A stretch of DNA of 32,403 nt, taken from assembly GCA_012839345.1 (NCBI GenBank), contig DUNN01000014.1, positions 1-32,403 of the forward strand. The letters are read 5' to 3'. The stretch is from Clostridiales bacterium. GTDB lineage: Bacteria > Bacillota > Clostridia > Oscillospirales > Acutalibacteraceae. Of the stretch, positions 1-7,845 are shown one piece after another. Within the stretch, counting starts at the first letter, position 1; each line of letters begins with the position of its first letter. Below the pieces are notes generated by a model. That model ran no database searches. It was not told where the DNA came from and was given only the letters and a program-made list of their open reading frames with translations. Both the position numbers and the translations under genes were made by a program.

Positions 1-227
1 ATAACTGTGTCCGTTTCCAGAGCATATTTGAATCCCAAATCGATTCAGACACTTCTGCTAAGCGCAGCTTAATTCATTTCGTGGAGTCCCCAAATTGCGA
101 ACTTCTCTTGACATAGCCGGCTATTTTTTCTTTTGAAGTTTTTCTCTGTAACACCATCCGTATTACGGTTGCTAAAATATTTGCTCGTGTGGCACAGCAC
201 CCAGAGTCCTGCCATCTCGCTACAACG
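1..227. other. left-edge stretch, no supportable gene
   Basis: I see no gene I can support here. Short open frames run in from the left edge on the plus strand (one closes near 72, another near 116), so the tail of an upstream gene could be present but cannot be recognised. A minus-strand frame overlaps both this stretch and the start of the methyltransferase gene and has no recognisable domain. A TTGACA hexamer at about 110 has no matching -10 box. Confidence 0.4.
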
Positions 228-268
228 AAAAATCCATGAGCAGGTCTTAAATCTGCTCATGGATTTTT
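228..268. terminator. intrinsic terminator, possibly bidirectional
   Basis: A perfect 16-bp inverted repeat (228-243 with 253-268) encloses a 9-nt loop. The outer five pairs are A:T, so the hairpin is flanked by an A-run and a T-run and could stop transcription from either side. It separates the left-edge sequence from the methyltransferase gene. Confidence 0.85.
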
Positions 269-348
269 CTGCCTTTATTCTTTTCTGTGAAAAAACTTTA
301 TGATACACTAAGCGAAGAAAGTTGAAAAAATGGGAGGACATACCTTTT

Positions 349-1119
349 ATGGAACCGGATGAAATACTAAAAACCAACAAAGCATATTGGAATGCAAATG
401 CAGATTTATGGTTTGGGACGACAGCACTTCCAACCTACGGAGTGCATTTTCTGACGGAAAACGATCTGCATTTGTTTGGCGACGTTTCCGGTAAAAAATT
501 GCTGGACATCTGCTGTGGCAGCGGACATTCCTTAAAGTACCACGCTGACCGCCATGCTGCTGAATTGTGGGGTGTAGATATTTCCCACAAGCAGTTAGAA
601 AATGCGGATGCTTATTTAAAAAAGCAAGGATATACCGCAAAATTGATTTGCTCCCCTATGGAAGCAGAACTGGATATCCCGAAAAATTACTTTGACTACG
701 TTTATTCCATATACGGAATTGGTTGGACAACAGACTTACAGGGTACATTCCAAAAAATCGCATCTTACCTAAAAAAGGACGGTATCTTTATATTCAGCTG
801 GCATCACCCATTGAATTACTGCGTGGCCTGGTCATGCAGCCAGCGCAAAGATATCATCGAAAATGACAACTTGATATTTAATCGAAGCTATTTTGATGAA
901 TCGTACTTCCGCATGCCGGTGGATGGCAGCGAAATCATATTATGCAATCGAAAAATATCAACCTATATCAACGCTTTGGCACAAGCGGGATTTGTGGTTG
1001 AACAAATGGTGGAGCAGACCGATAAAGAAACCATGGAAGCAACCGGGGTAATCAGTGACAAAGCCAAAAAAGCCAAGATGCTCCCCATTTCTTTTTGCAT
1101 AAAGGCAAGAAAGCTATAA
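349..1119 (+). CDS. class I SAM-dependent methyltransferase
   Basis: Predicted 256-residue cytoplasmic methyltransferase using S-adenosylmethionine; the substrate is unknown. The family is shown by motif I LLDICCGSGHS (about residues 51-61), the acidic motif II end WGVDIS (about 73-78) and a following Rossmann-like region. The N-terminal TNKAYWNANADLW stretch resembles the usual N-terminus of this group. I chose the ATG at 349 because GGGAGG at 332-337 is well placed for it; an in-frame TTG at 322 would add nine residues but has a poorer ribosome binding site. The gene stands alone behind a terminator and converges with the permease gene on the other strand, the two stop codons lying about 11 bp apart. 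Nothing in the sequence links it to the sugar genes. Confidence 0.88.
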   Translation: MEPDEILKTNKAYWNANADLWFGTTALPTYGVHFLTENDLHLFGDVSGKKLLDICCGSGHSLKYHADRHAAELWGVDISHKQLENADAYLKKQGYTAKLICSPMEAELDIPKNYFDYVYSIYGIGWTTDLQGTFQKIASYLKKDGIFIFSWHHPLNYCVAWSCSQRKDIIENDNLIFNRSYFDESYFRMPVDGSEIILCNRKISTYINALAQAGFVVEQMVEQTDKETMEATGVISDKAKKAKMLPISFCIKARKL

Positions 1120-1130
1120 TGTTCTATTAT

Positions 1131-1985
1131 TTATCCCTTGACCGCACCAGCGACAACGCCCTCAATGATATATTTTTGGCAAATCGCATAGAATACGATA
1201 ATCGGAATCACCGCTAGTACGAGCATTGCCATCATCGCTCCCATATCAATCGAGCCATACCCGCCCTGCAAGTACTGGATGGCGATGGGAATCGTTTTAT
1301 AATCTGAACCAATCAGCAGGTAAGGAAGCAGATAATCGTTCCAAATCCACATGGCATTCAAAATCGCTACCGTAATTGTAATGGGTTTCAGCATTGCGAA
1401 AATCACTCTAAAATAAAGCTGAATCGCATTGCAGCCATCTATCATGGCGGCCTCTTCAATTTCAATCGGGATGCTTCTTATAAATCCACAGAACAGAAAG
1501 GTGGACATTCCGGCTCCAAAGCCAAGATAGATAACGATGATTCCCAGCGGATTGTCCAAATGGAGGATATTCGCAAATTTTGATAAGGTAAACATCACCA
1601 TTTGAAACGGCACAACCATGGAAAATACCAATATGTAATAGAGTAAACTGTTGAACTTGTTCTTTACACGGGTAATGTACCATGCTGTCATAGAAGTACA
1701 CAAAAGGATTACCGCAACCGAGCTTAGGGTAATGAACAGGGACCAGCCGAATGCATTAATAAAGCCGATATTGACAATGCCTGTAATGTAATTATCCAGA
1801 CGAACATAGGTTTCAGGAGTTGGAAAGGTAAACGGCGTATCACTGATGTGCAGTTTATCTTTAAAGGAGTTCATAAACACGATGAGGATCGGCGCGACAA
1901 AAATCAGGGAAAATACCGTAAGAATCCCAAAGATGACGCTGTTTTTCACCGTGGTATGTCTGCGGATTACATTCTCTCCATTCAT
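1131..1985 (-). CDS. carbohydrate ABC transporter permease, MalG/CUT1 type
   Basis: Integral membrane permease of 284 residues, one of two subunits of a CUT1 sugar or oligosaccharide importer. It has an N-terminal membrane segment (about 15-37), five further hydrophobic segments, and the cytoplasmic EAA loop EEAAMIDGCNAIQLY (about 177-191) that docks the ATPase. The C-terminus GVVAGAVKG is typical of MalG-type subunits. Its ATG overlaps the stop codon of the preceding permease by one base (TAATG), which indicates translational coupling. It is the last gene of the binding protein-permease-permease set. No ATPase is encoded nearby, so a shared MsmK-type ATPase is likely (known for this family, inferred here). 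The sugar cannot be told from the sequence. Confidence 0.93.
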   Translation of the reverse strand: MNGENVIRRHTTVKNSVIFGILTVFSLIFVAPILIVFMNSFKDKLHISDTPFTFPTPETYVRLDNYITGIVNIGFINAFGWSLFITLSSVAVILLCTSMTAWYITRVKNKFNSLLYYILVFSMVVPFQMVMFTLSKFANILHLDNPLGIIVIYLGFGAGMSTFLFCGFIRSIPIEIEEAAMIDGCNAIQLYFRVIFAMLKPITITVAILNAMWIWNDYLLPYLLIGSDYKTIPIAIQYLQGGYGSIDMGAMMAMLVLAVIPIIVFYAICQKYIIEGVVAGAVKG

Positions 1986-2827
1986 TAGGCGTCAACCTCT
2001 TTTCTCCTGGTTAAGTACAGTTGTGTCAGTGAAATGGCTGCAACGATAATAAAGAATATGACTGCTTTTGCCTGCCCAACGCCTTCCCAACCCATACGGC
2101 TGTAGAAGGTATTATAAATATCAAGGGCAAGCATTTGCGTTTGTTTTGCCGGTGCACCTGCAGTCAGTGCCAGGTTTTGGTCGAACAGTTTAAAGGAATT
2201 CGTTAAGGTCAAAAAAAGATTAATGGTTATCGATGGCATCATAAGCGGCAGTGTAACATGACGCATGGCAGTCAGCGGGGTGACTCCATCCACTTTTGCC
2301 GCATCAATTAAATCACGGGGAATATTTTGGAATCCGGCAATATAAATGACCATCATATAACCAATCATTTGCCAATTCATAAGGATAACCAGACCCCAAA
2401 AACCGTTTTGTGCGTTTGAGGTCAGGGTCATGTCGAAACGGTATAGAACACCGTTAAAGATTACCTGCCATATGTAGCCTAAAACAATGCCGCCAATCAA
2501 ATTCGGCATAAAAAACAAGGTTCGAAAGAAATAGGAACCCTTAATACCACGTGTTAGAAAATAGGCAACTAAAAAGGCCAAAATATTGATGGAAACAACG
2601 GAAATCACAGCAAAATACGTGGTGAATATCAGTGCATGAAGAAAGTCCTTGTTGGAAAAAGCTGTTACGTAGTTTTTAATTCCAACCCACTTGGAATCGG
2701 TAACCGTAGTAAATTTGGTAAATGACAAATAAATGCCCATGATAAACGGGATTACAAATGCAATTACAAATGCAATCAACGTTGGTAAAACAAATACCGG
2801 AAAGTACTTTTTCAATGATTTTTCCAT
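1985..2827 (-). CDS. carbohydrate ABC transporter permease, MalF/CUT1 type
   Basis: Membrane permease of 280 residues, partner of the downstream MalG-type subunit. It begins with a short basic cytoplasmic tail (MEKSLKKYF) and a first membrane segment, and carries the EAA-type loop DLIDAAKVDGVTPLTAMRHV (about 186-205) that contacts the ATPase. The C-terminal LTRRKEVDA tail is cytoplasmic. GGAGGGAC lies just upstream of the ATG. The gene follows the binding protein after a 195-bp spacer holding a hairpin, and overlaps the next permease by one base. The order binding protein, MalF-like, MalG-like is the classic CUT1 operon (family knowledge); the substrate is unknown. Confidence 0.93.
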   Translation of the reverse strand: MEKSLKKYFPVFVLPTLIAFVIAFVIPFIMGIYLSFTKFTTVTDSKWVGIKNYVTAFSNKDFLHALIFTTYFAVISVVSINILAFLVAYFLTRGIKGSYFFRTLFFMPNLIGGIVLGYIWQVIFNGVLYRFDMTLTSNAQNGFWGLVILMNWQMIGYMMVIYIAGFQNIPRDLIDAAKVDGVTPLTAMRHVTLPLMMPSITINLFLTLTNSFKLFDQNLALTAGAPAKQTQMLALDIYNTFYSRMGWEGVGQAKAVIFFIIVAAISLTQLYLTRRKEVDA

Positions 2828-2970
2828 TATTGTCCCTCCTTATCGAATGAACAGGACATCATTTTCCCGCGCCGTTAGAAACCACAGAGGACAACAGTTT
2901 GAAGCTGCTGCATCCAGAACATTCGCGGCTTGGAATTGCCGCCTTTCGACAAACCGCAGTTACTAAGGCA

Positions 2971-3006
2971 TTATGCCGCTCCACTCTAGCGAATGGAGCA
3001 GCATAA
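2971..3006 (-). other. hairpin between binding-protein and permease genes
   Basis: TTATGC-GCTCCA (2971-2983, one unpaired C) is complementary to TGGAGC-GCATAA (2994-3006, one unpaired A) around a 10-nt loop. It lies just after the binding-protein stop codon and lacks a good U-tract, so it is more likely a 3'-end stabiliser or partial attenuator that keeps the binding protein in excess over the permeases than a full terminator. The rest of the 2828-3022 spacer shows nothing else. Confidence 0.6.
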
Positions 3007-3022
3007 CGTCCTTTATTGTGCC

Positions 3023-4435
3023 TTATGAGTTAGAATTCGCTTTTTCACTCTTCCAAGTATCTTTTACAGAGTTTACTACATCTTCCCAAGTTTCGTTGCC
3101 CTGAGCGTACTGAAGAAGATCCGCGCCAAAGGTGTCCTTAAAGTTTTGGCTCGGGAAGGAGCCAAAGGTCCACTCCACATTGGTCACATCGGTCTTGTTC
3201 TGCCATGTCAGTACCGCCTTGCAAAGAGGATCGGTCGGCATTTCAGAATCGGAGAAGGTATTAAACGGAGCGATAAAGCCCAGTTCAGCAATATGCTTTT
3301 TGCCTTCGGTGCTGGAGAACAGCCAATCCAGGAAATCTGCGGAAGCATCCTGCTTCTCCTTGGAAACTTTGCTGTTGATAGCAAAATAGTTTTCGGTACC
3401 AATGCAGATACCCTGCTTTTCTTCCCCACTCATACCGGTGTAAATCGGCATAAACTTAACATCTTCACTCTTTACCACATTGCCCTTTTGGCTGCTGACG
3501 GTCGCCCAAGCCCAGTCACCATTTTGAACCATTGCGACCTGGCCAAGTGCGAATTCTGCCATGGAATCGTTCACCGATTTACTGCCAAGGAGCTTTTTGT
3601 CGGTACTGGAGTTATTCAGATAAAGGTCAAAGATATTCTTGAAGTTCGGCGCATATTTGAATTCTACTTCAGACTGCGCAAGGCCGGTTGAAATGGTGTT
3701 TGCATTGGCGTCTTTCTCTTTGAATTCATAATAGAACGGAATATTGGCCAGATGGGTCTGCCATCTCCAATCCTCGCCTTTCTTCAAAGAGGTGGCCGCA
3801 AACACGCCCTTGATTCCCAGCTTATCTTTCTTTGCCTGCATGTCTTCCACGACGGTCTTTAAGGTGTCAAAGTTTTTAATCTCTTCCGCAGAAGAAACGG
3901 TTGTTTTTTTATCGGAAAGGGCAAAATACTTTTTCATGATTGCATCGTTGTAGATGATGCCATAGCCTTCAATTGCGTAAGGAATGCCATATACCCCGTC
4001 GCCATCTTTGATGGCCAGATTTTTCGCAGAAAGATAGCTGTACAGCTTGGTGTTTGACAAATCGGCACAGTAATCTTTCCAGTTGGAATAGCCAACCGGC
4101 CCGTTAATCTGGAAAATAGTAGGAGCATCTGCTTTTGCAATTTCCGATTTCAGGGTCTGCTCGTATGTTCCACTAGCGGCGGTTACAACCTTAACGGTAA
4201 CACCAGTTTTTTGTTTGTATTCATCGGCAATGGCGGTATACTTGTCTGCGATTTCCGGTTTAAAGTTCAGAAAATAGATTTCTTTTGCAGACGATGCCGC
4301 CGAAGATTCCTGCGAAGCCGCCGCCGAACTGGCCGCGGAGCTTGCGTTTGTACTTGAGCTTGTGCAGCCCGTAAAAGCAGAGATTGCCATGAGCATTGCC
4401 AGGGCTGAAACGAACACTGATTTTACCTTTTTCAT
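3023..4435 (-). CDS. extracellular solute-binding lipoprotein (CUT1 sugar ABC transporter)
   Basis: Substrate-binding protein of 470 residues, exported and lipid-anchored. The N-terminus MKKVKSVFVSALAMLMAISA is a lipoprotein signal peptide ending in the lipobox FTGC (Cys24), followed by a Ser/Ala-rich linker of about 25 residues. The body is a family 1 sugar-binding fold beginning IYFLNFKPEIADKYTAIADEY, with the expected features GDWAWATV and YFAINSKVS. The ATG has a strong AAGGAGG ribosome binding site. It is the first transporter gene of the set and lies 241 bp downstream of the LacI regulator, with no strong terminator between, so the regulator and transporter may share a transcript. No hydrolase is linked, so the sugar is unknown. 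Confidence 0.94.
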   Translation of the reverse strand: MKKVKSVFVSALAMLMAISAFTGCTSSSTNASSAASSAAASQESSAASSAKEIYFLNFKPEIADKYTAIADEYKQKTGVTVKVVTAASGTYEQTLKSEIAKADAPTIFQINGPVGYSNWKDYCADLSNTKLYSYLSAKNLAIKDGDGVYGIPYAIEGYGIIYNDAIMKKYFALSDKKTTVSSAEEIKNFDTLKTVVEDMQAKKDKLGIKGVFAATSLKKGEDWRWQTHLANIPFYYEFKEKDANANTISTGLAQSEVEFKYAPNFKNIFDLYLNNSSTDKKLLGSKSVNDSMAEFALGQVAMVQNGDWAWATVSSQKGNVVKSEDVKFMPIYTGMSGEEKQGICIGTENYFAINSKVSKEKQDASADFLDWLFSSTEGKKHIAELGFIAPFNTFSDSEMPTDPLCKAVLTWQNKTDVTNVEWTFGSFPSQNFKDTFGADLLQYAQGNETWEDVVNSVKDTWKSEKANSNS

Positions 4436-4676
4436 TATAATCCTCCTTAATGTATAATAGAACTTTTGGGAATAACGACTCCACCTGATTGGGAATATGA
4501 GGCCAAACCACTTTTGACCTGTTGTGCTTCAGGACCTGAATTTTGTGAATCCCGATGAATTGCGCAGACTCATCAGAAAACCCATTATTTTATGTAATAC
4601 GCTGGATTTGCAATGATTGCCGGCAAAATTGCAGTTCACAGTATATTACAGAAAATACAATATAAATCGTTTCAGT
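4436..4676 (-). promoter_or_regulatory. spacer between LacI gene and binding-protein gene, with TTGCCGGCAA palindrome
   Basis: This 241-bp spacer holds a perfect 10-bp palindrome TTGCCGGCAA at 4617-4626, flanked by inverted copies TGCAAT (4609-4614) and ATTGCA (4628-4633). It could be an operator or a weak hairpin at the 3' end of the regulator message. A poor promoter (TTGCAA 4608-4613 with TAAAAT 4587-4592, 15-bp spacing, minus strand) overlaps it. I see neither a convincing promoter nor a terminator. Confidence 0.35.
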
Positions 4677-5693
4677 TTAATTGGACACGGTTGATTCGCG
4701 AATGGTTAAAAGATGATCGACATATCGGCATCCCTTTTGGATTGGTTCATTGTTCAGAACCGATAATAATGTTTTCGCGGCGCAGTACCCAAGGTCATAA
4801 AAATTCAATGAGATGGTGGTAAGCGCCGGTCTGGAATACTTAGTAAAAGAACTTTCATTGAAGCAGGCCACCGCGATTTCTTCTGGAATTTTCACCCCAG
4901 ACTCATTGATTGCTTTCATTACGCCAACACAGATGCTGTCGTCCATGACCAAAACCGAATCCGGTCTGGAGGGGCTTTTCAATAGCTCCAGCATGGATTG
5001 GTAGCCGTAATCCTCCGAGGCATTTTCCAGTTTGATATAGTCCTGGTTGATGGGCAAGCCTTTTTCCACCAGCAGCTTTTCGTATCCCTCTAATCGTTTT
5101 TGGATAAAGACGGAGCTTTTGGTACCGCCTATAATAGCCATTTTGCGTTTGCCGGTCATATACATGTGGTAGGCAATGTCATAGGCAGCACGCTGGTTAT
5201 CGTTATCCACTGAATACACGTCCGGATTTTCAAGACAGGTACCAATCAAGACAAAGGGAAACTTGCTTTCGGTAAGATACTGAATGCTCGCATCATTCAC
5301 CACGGACCTTAATAGGATAATTCCGTCGATGCGTGAAGTGCTAATCAGTCTTTTGATGGCATCCAGTTCCGTAGGATTCCCGGAGGAAATCAGAACGTCA
5401 TACCCGTTTTGCGAAAGGCTGTTGGAAACGCCGTGCAATGCTTCCTGAAAAAAGCTGGAGGAATAGATGTTCATATCATTTTGCGGAATAATAATCCCGA
5501 TTGCCGAAGTTTTTTGCCGTGCCAGATTTCTTGCCGCGGCCTGAGGTTTATAGCCGTATTGGTTCACAACCTCAAGTACACTCTTTTTTGTTTCCGCACT
5601 GATTCGGTCACTGTCATCAAGAACCCTTGAAACAGTAGAAGCTGATACTCCGGATAATTTCGCAATATCCCTGATTGTTAATTTCTTTTCCAT
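4677..5693 (-). CDS. LacI family transcriptional regulator
   Basis: DNA-binding repressor of 338 residues. The N-terminal helix-turn-helix TIRDIAKLSGVSASTVSRVL (about residues 6-25) and the hinge helix PQAAARNLARQKTSAIGIIIP are canonical LacI, followed by a periplasmic-binding-protein-like sensor domain (about 60-330) that would bind a sugar or sugar phosphate. I start it at 5693 because GGGGGAAG stands just upstream; an in-frame ATG at 5768 would add 25 residues that are not LacI-like and would place the first operator inside the gene. Two identical palindromic operators lie upstream, so autoregulation is likely. Its neighbour downstream is the CUT1 transporter, which it probably controls (inference from synteny). 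Confidence 0.94.
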   Translation of the reverse strand: MEKKLTIRDIAKLSGVSASTVSRVLDDSDRISAETKKSVLEVVNQYGYKPQAAARNLARQKTSAIGIIIPQNDMNIYSSSFFQEALHGVSNSLSQNGYDVLISSGNPTELDAIKRLISTSRIDGIILLRSVVNDASIQYLTESKFPFVLIGTCLENPDVYSVDNDNQRAAYDIAYHMYMTGKRKMAIIGGTKSSVFIQKRLEGYEKLLVEKGLPINQDYIKLENASEDYGYQSMLELLKSPSRPDSVLVMDDSICVGVMKAINESGVKIPEEIAVACFNESSFTKYSRPALTTISLNFYDLGYCAAKTLLSVLNNEPIQKGCRYVDHLLTIRESTVSN

Positions 5694-5721
5694 CGTTTTG
5701 CTTCCCCCAAATTTGTGCAAC

Positions 5722-5750
5722 ATTATGCAACCGGTTGCACAAATTTTTAA
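5722..5750 (-). promoter_or_regulatory. candidate lacI promoter enclosing operator O1
   Basis: On the minus strand TTAAAA (complement of 5745-5750) and CATAAT (complement of 5722-5727) are 17 bp apart, giving a weak sigma-A-like promoter. The spacer contains the first TGCAACCGGTTGCA palindrome, a classic place for a repressor to block polymerase. The -35 box is poor, so the exact promoter is uncertain. Confidence 0.4.
5726..5739. promoter_or_regulatory. LacI-family operator O1
   Basis: A perfect 14-bp palindrome TGCAACCGGTTGCA with the central CG typical of LacI-family operators. It lies 33 bp upstream of the regulator's start codon and is identical to O2 at 5798-5811. A partial half-site GTGCAAC lies beside it at 5715-5721. 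Confidence 0.8.
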
Positions 5751-5797
5751 AAGAAATCGGTTGCCCAAACTGCTTTGACATGGAAGTCACTTAATTG

Positions 5798-5811
5798 TGC
5801 AACCGGTTGCA
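5798..5811. promoter_or_regulatory. LacI-family operator O2
   Basis: Second exact copy of TGCAACCGGTTGCA. Centre-to-centre distance from O1 is 72 bp, about seven helical turns, which suits repression by DNA looping. Both copies have the TTGTGCAAC flank but in opposite orientation. A half-site-like CGGTTGC (5758-5764) lies between them. Confidence 0.8.
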
Positions 5812-5999
5812 TAAAGTTAAAAGTATTTAATTTATCTATAATATATCACACTCATTTTATGAAATAAACCTACAATATTAATAAATATTATGAAAAAAAT
5901 TTAGATAATATTACATAAATCCATCTTTAGTCTATCTATATTTTTGCTGCATCTATGCATAATACCGGCGAAACATACGAATTACAGAGGGATTCTAAA
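5812..5999. other. AT-rich intergenic stretch
   Basis: This is the most AT-rich part of the window, with many TA steps. On the plus strand a TATAAT at 5837-5842 could be a -10 box but lacks a good -35. I see no gene within it; the small ORF at 6000 begins at its right edge. Confidence 0.4.
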
Positions 6000-6068
6000 A
6001 TGACATTTTCCTTCCAGTTTTCATTCTTTTCTCCTAAGTTTCACGGCTGTCAGAAACCATGCGGTTAA
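6000..6068 (+). CDS. candidate 22-residue small ORF
   Basis: An ATG at 6000 is preceded by GAGGGA at 5987-5992, a good ribosome binding site 7 nt away, and reads 22 codons to TAA. The peptide is Phe-rich at its N-terminus (MTFSFQFSFF) and ends CQKPCG, a Cys-x3-Cys arrangement. A hairpin with a short U-run follows at 6133-6169, so a short plus-strand transcript is possible. I do not recognise the peptide. It may be fortuitous, because AT-rich spacers often contain such frames. Confidence 0.25.
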   Translation: MTFSFQFSFFSPKFHGCQKPCG

Positions 6069-6132
6069 CTTTTTTCATTAGCACTTTGCACAAAGAAGCT
6101 GAAGCAACAGGATTCTTTTCCAAATAGGCGGA

Positions 6133-6169
6133 AGCAGGGCATAGGCAGTCATTGCTGTGCCCTGCTTTT
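6133..6169 (+). terminator. hairpin between L,D-transpeptidase end and small ORF
   Basis: AGCAGGGCA (6133-6141) pairs with TGCCCTGCT (6158-6166) over a 16-nt loop, and a short U-run follows on the plus strand. It lies downstream of both the plus-strand small ORF and the minus-strand transpeptidase gene. On the minus strand it lacks a T-run, so it may only be a 3' stabiliser there. Confidence 0.5.
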
Positions 6170-6187
6170 CCGTATAAAATCCCCGAA

Positions 6188-7579
6188 CTACTCTTCATAA
6201 CAAATAATCGGGGTTCCTTCCTCAATCTGTTCAAAAATGGCTTTCGCCAAATAGAGTGGCGTATTAACGCATCCATGGCTTCCATTTCGTTTATAGATTT
6301 CTCCCCCAAAAGAAGATCGCCAGCTGGCATCATGGATTCCGATATTCCCGTAAAAGGGCATCCAGTAAGTGACGGTCGTCATATAACCGGGGCCGCTTAG
6401 CGTCGCGCCTTTTTGCTTGTAATTGAGCATGTATGCCCCGGTTGCCGTAGCCCACCCCCGGTTTGGGTTGCCAGTCACAACGGCCCCCGCTGTAATGAGA
6501 CTTCCGTCCACATAAAACCAGATGTGCTGCCTGGTAATGTTAATTTCTACGTAAGTATTACCGATCTCATTTCCATCCCTGGTCAATGCCTTTTGCGCGT
6601 AAACGGGTTCCCTGTTCGTGTCTTCCCCATGGGTAATATTTTGAAGCAGCGCTTCGTATTCTGCATTTTTGTCGATTTTCCAGCCATAAATGCCCCCTTT
6701 AACCGGGATGGTTTTCCCTATCGATGTTTTAAATTCCCGTGTGATTCCGACCGTATCATATTTTCTGCTCAATGCTTTGATATAGTTTTTGATTGCGGCT
6801 TTATTGAGGACAACATCCAAATTTTCATCAACGTCAAGCCATTTATGAATGCTGCTTCCATCCAATTTTTCCGTTTGATGGCCAAATTCATAGACAATTC
6901 TGGTTGAGACATACCGATCCAGCAGATTTTTGGTTTGATTGGTTTTGGAAGAATTGAATGTATACTTCGGATTTTTATAACAGTGGCTGTTCTCTAAATT
7001 TAAACTGGTATCTCCCTTTTCAATGCTCGTTTTAATCGCTTCGATTAACTTTTCTTTCAAAATGATGTTTCCATCTACTTCTCGAATAACCTCATAGGCG
7101 CCGTTTTCATATTTAAAGCTCACATTTTCCGGCTCAATGGCAGGTTCATGCAAACAATTCAACTGCTCAATTTTATTCTTTAAAAGGTCTTGGTTATAGC
7201 GGTATAAGCCATTTCGGCAATGTCTTTGGCCAGCAAACAAGGAGCCAATCCATTGAAACGAATTTTGCAAGTGATCAACTTGGGTATCCACAGCTTCATT
7301 ATATTGCAAATCGATTTCCTGCCCCGTGATTGCCTCTGTTCTACCGTTTCTTTCCGTTAACAGCAGTTGAAAGCGCTTCACCGAGTCTTTTATCCTTTGC
7401 TCCGCAGCGCTGTGTGATTGTAATGAAACATTCACCCCGTTGATTTCTGTATTAAAAAAGAAGTGATAACAAAAGTAGACGGAAATCAGCGAATAAATCA
7501 GCACAAGCAAAAATGCAAAAACAATCAAATTTCCCCATGCTTTGCTTGTTAATAATGCCTTTGTACCAATTGATTTCAT
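6188..7579 (-). CDS. L,D-transpeptidase (YkuD domain) with peptidoglycan-binding region
   Basis: Membrane-anchored cell-wall enzyme of 463 residues that would form 3-3 cross-links or attach molecules to peptidoglycan. Residues 16-41 are one membrane segment; most of the protein is outside the cell. Residues about 45-330 resemble the PG_binding_4-type repeats that precede YkuD domains (NGVNVSLQSHSAAEQRI at the start). The catalytic YkuD domain occupies about 340-463 with IGIHDASW and the signature SHGCVNTPL, the nucleophile being Cys437. The gene appears monocistronic. A degraded reading frame lies 78 bp upstream on the same strand. It is unrelated to the sugar genes around it. Confidence 0.93.
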   Translation of the reverse strand: MKSIGTKALLTSKAWGNLIVFAFLLVLIYSLISVYFCYHFFFNTEINGVNVSLQSHSAAEQRIKDSVKRFQLLLTERNGRTEAITGQEIDLQYNEAVDTQVDHLQNSFQWIGSLFAGQRHCRNGLYRYNQDLLKNKIEQLNCLHEPAIEPENVSFKYENGAYEVIREVDGNIILKEKLIEAIKTSIEKGDTSLNLENSHCYKNPKYTFNSSKTNQTKNLLDRYVSTRIVYEFGHQTEKLDGSSIHKWLDVDENLDVVLNKAAIKNYIKALSRKYDTVGITREFKTSIGKTIPVKGGIYGWKIDKNAEYEALLQNITHGEDTNREPVYAQKALTRDGNEIGNTYVEINITRQHIWFYVDGSLITAGAVVTGNPNRGWATATGAYMLNYKQKGATLSGPGYMTTVTYWMPFYGNIGIHDASWRSSFGGEIYKRNGSHGCVNTPLYLAKAIFEQIEEGTPIICYEE

Positions 7580-7656
7580 TGGACCAATCCCTGCCGTTAC
7601 GTTCTATGGAGCCGCACCATATCATATGTATCTCTTTTGGCTTTTAAACCCACCAA

Positions 7657-7824
7657 TTAATTTCCCGGCAGACCCATATAAGGATACAAACCCTGATCCG
7701 CAGAAATCTGAATGATCCACCAGAAGTCCCCGTCTTTGGCAATTGTCAGCACGGTATTATCGTCGCCGGCAGGGCCGCTTGAAGTCGCAGTGGAAAAAAC
7801 AAGTCGAAACACGTATAAATTGAT
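7657..7824 (-). pseudogene. relic: C-terminal fragment of an unidentified protein
   Basis: A 55-codon open frame on the minus strand ends at TAA (7657-7659) and has no start; an in-frame stop at 7825-7827 precedes it. The reading includes VFRLVFSTATSSGPAGDDN and then KDGDFWWIIQISADQGLYP, which looks like the end of a genuine secreted or lipoprotein domain with beta strands. Upstream only non-coding-looking sequence with a perfect hairpin remains, so the 5' part seems deleted or rearranged. It lies 78 bp before the L,D-transpeptidase and may once have been its operon partner. I do not recognise the family. Confidence 0.5.
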
Positions 7825-7845
7825 TTATAACGTGCATAGAAAATT

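Noticed and set aside
69..380. Minus-strand open frame at the left edge
   Set aside because: It runs through a clear terminator hairpin and overlaps the methyltransferase start; no recognisable domain.
4434..4460. TATAAT-like hexamers just upstream of the first binding-protein gene
   Set aside because: They overlap the ribosome binding site and have no -35 box at a suitable distance.
5726..5811. Reading the two TGCAACCGGTTGCA sites as CcpA cre elements
   Set aside because: They match cre only loosely at the outer positions; two identical copies directly upstream of a LacI gene fit autoregulatory operators better, though CcpA binding is not excluded.
7373..7388. CcpA cre-like sequence TGAAAGCGCTTCA
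   Set aside because: It is one base short of the palindromic cre consensus and lies inside the L,D-transpeptidase coding sequence far from a promoter.
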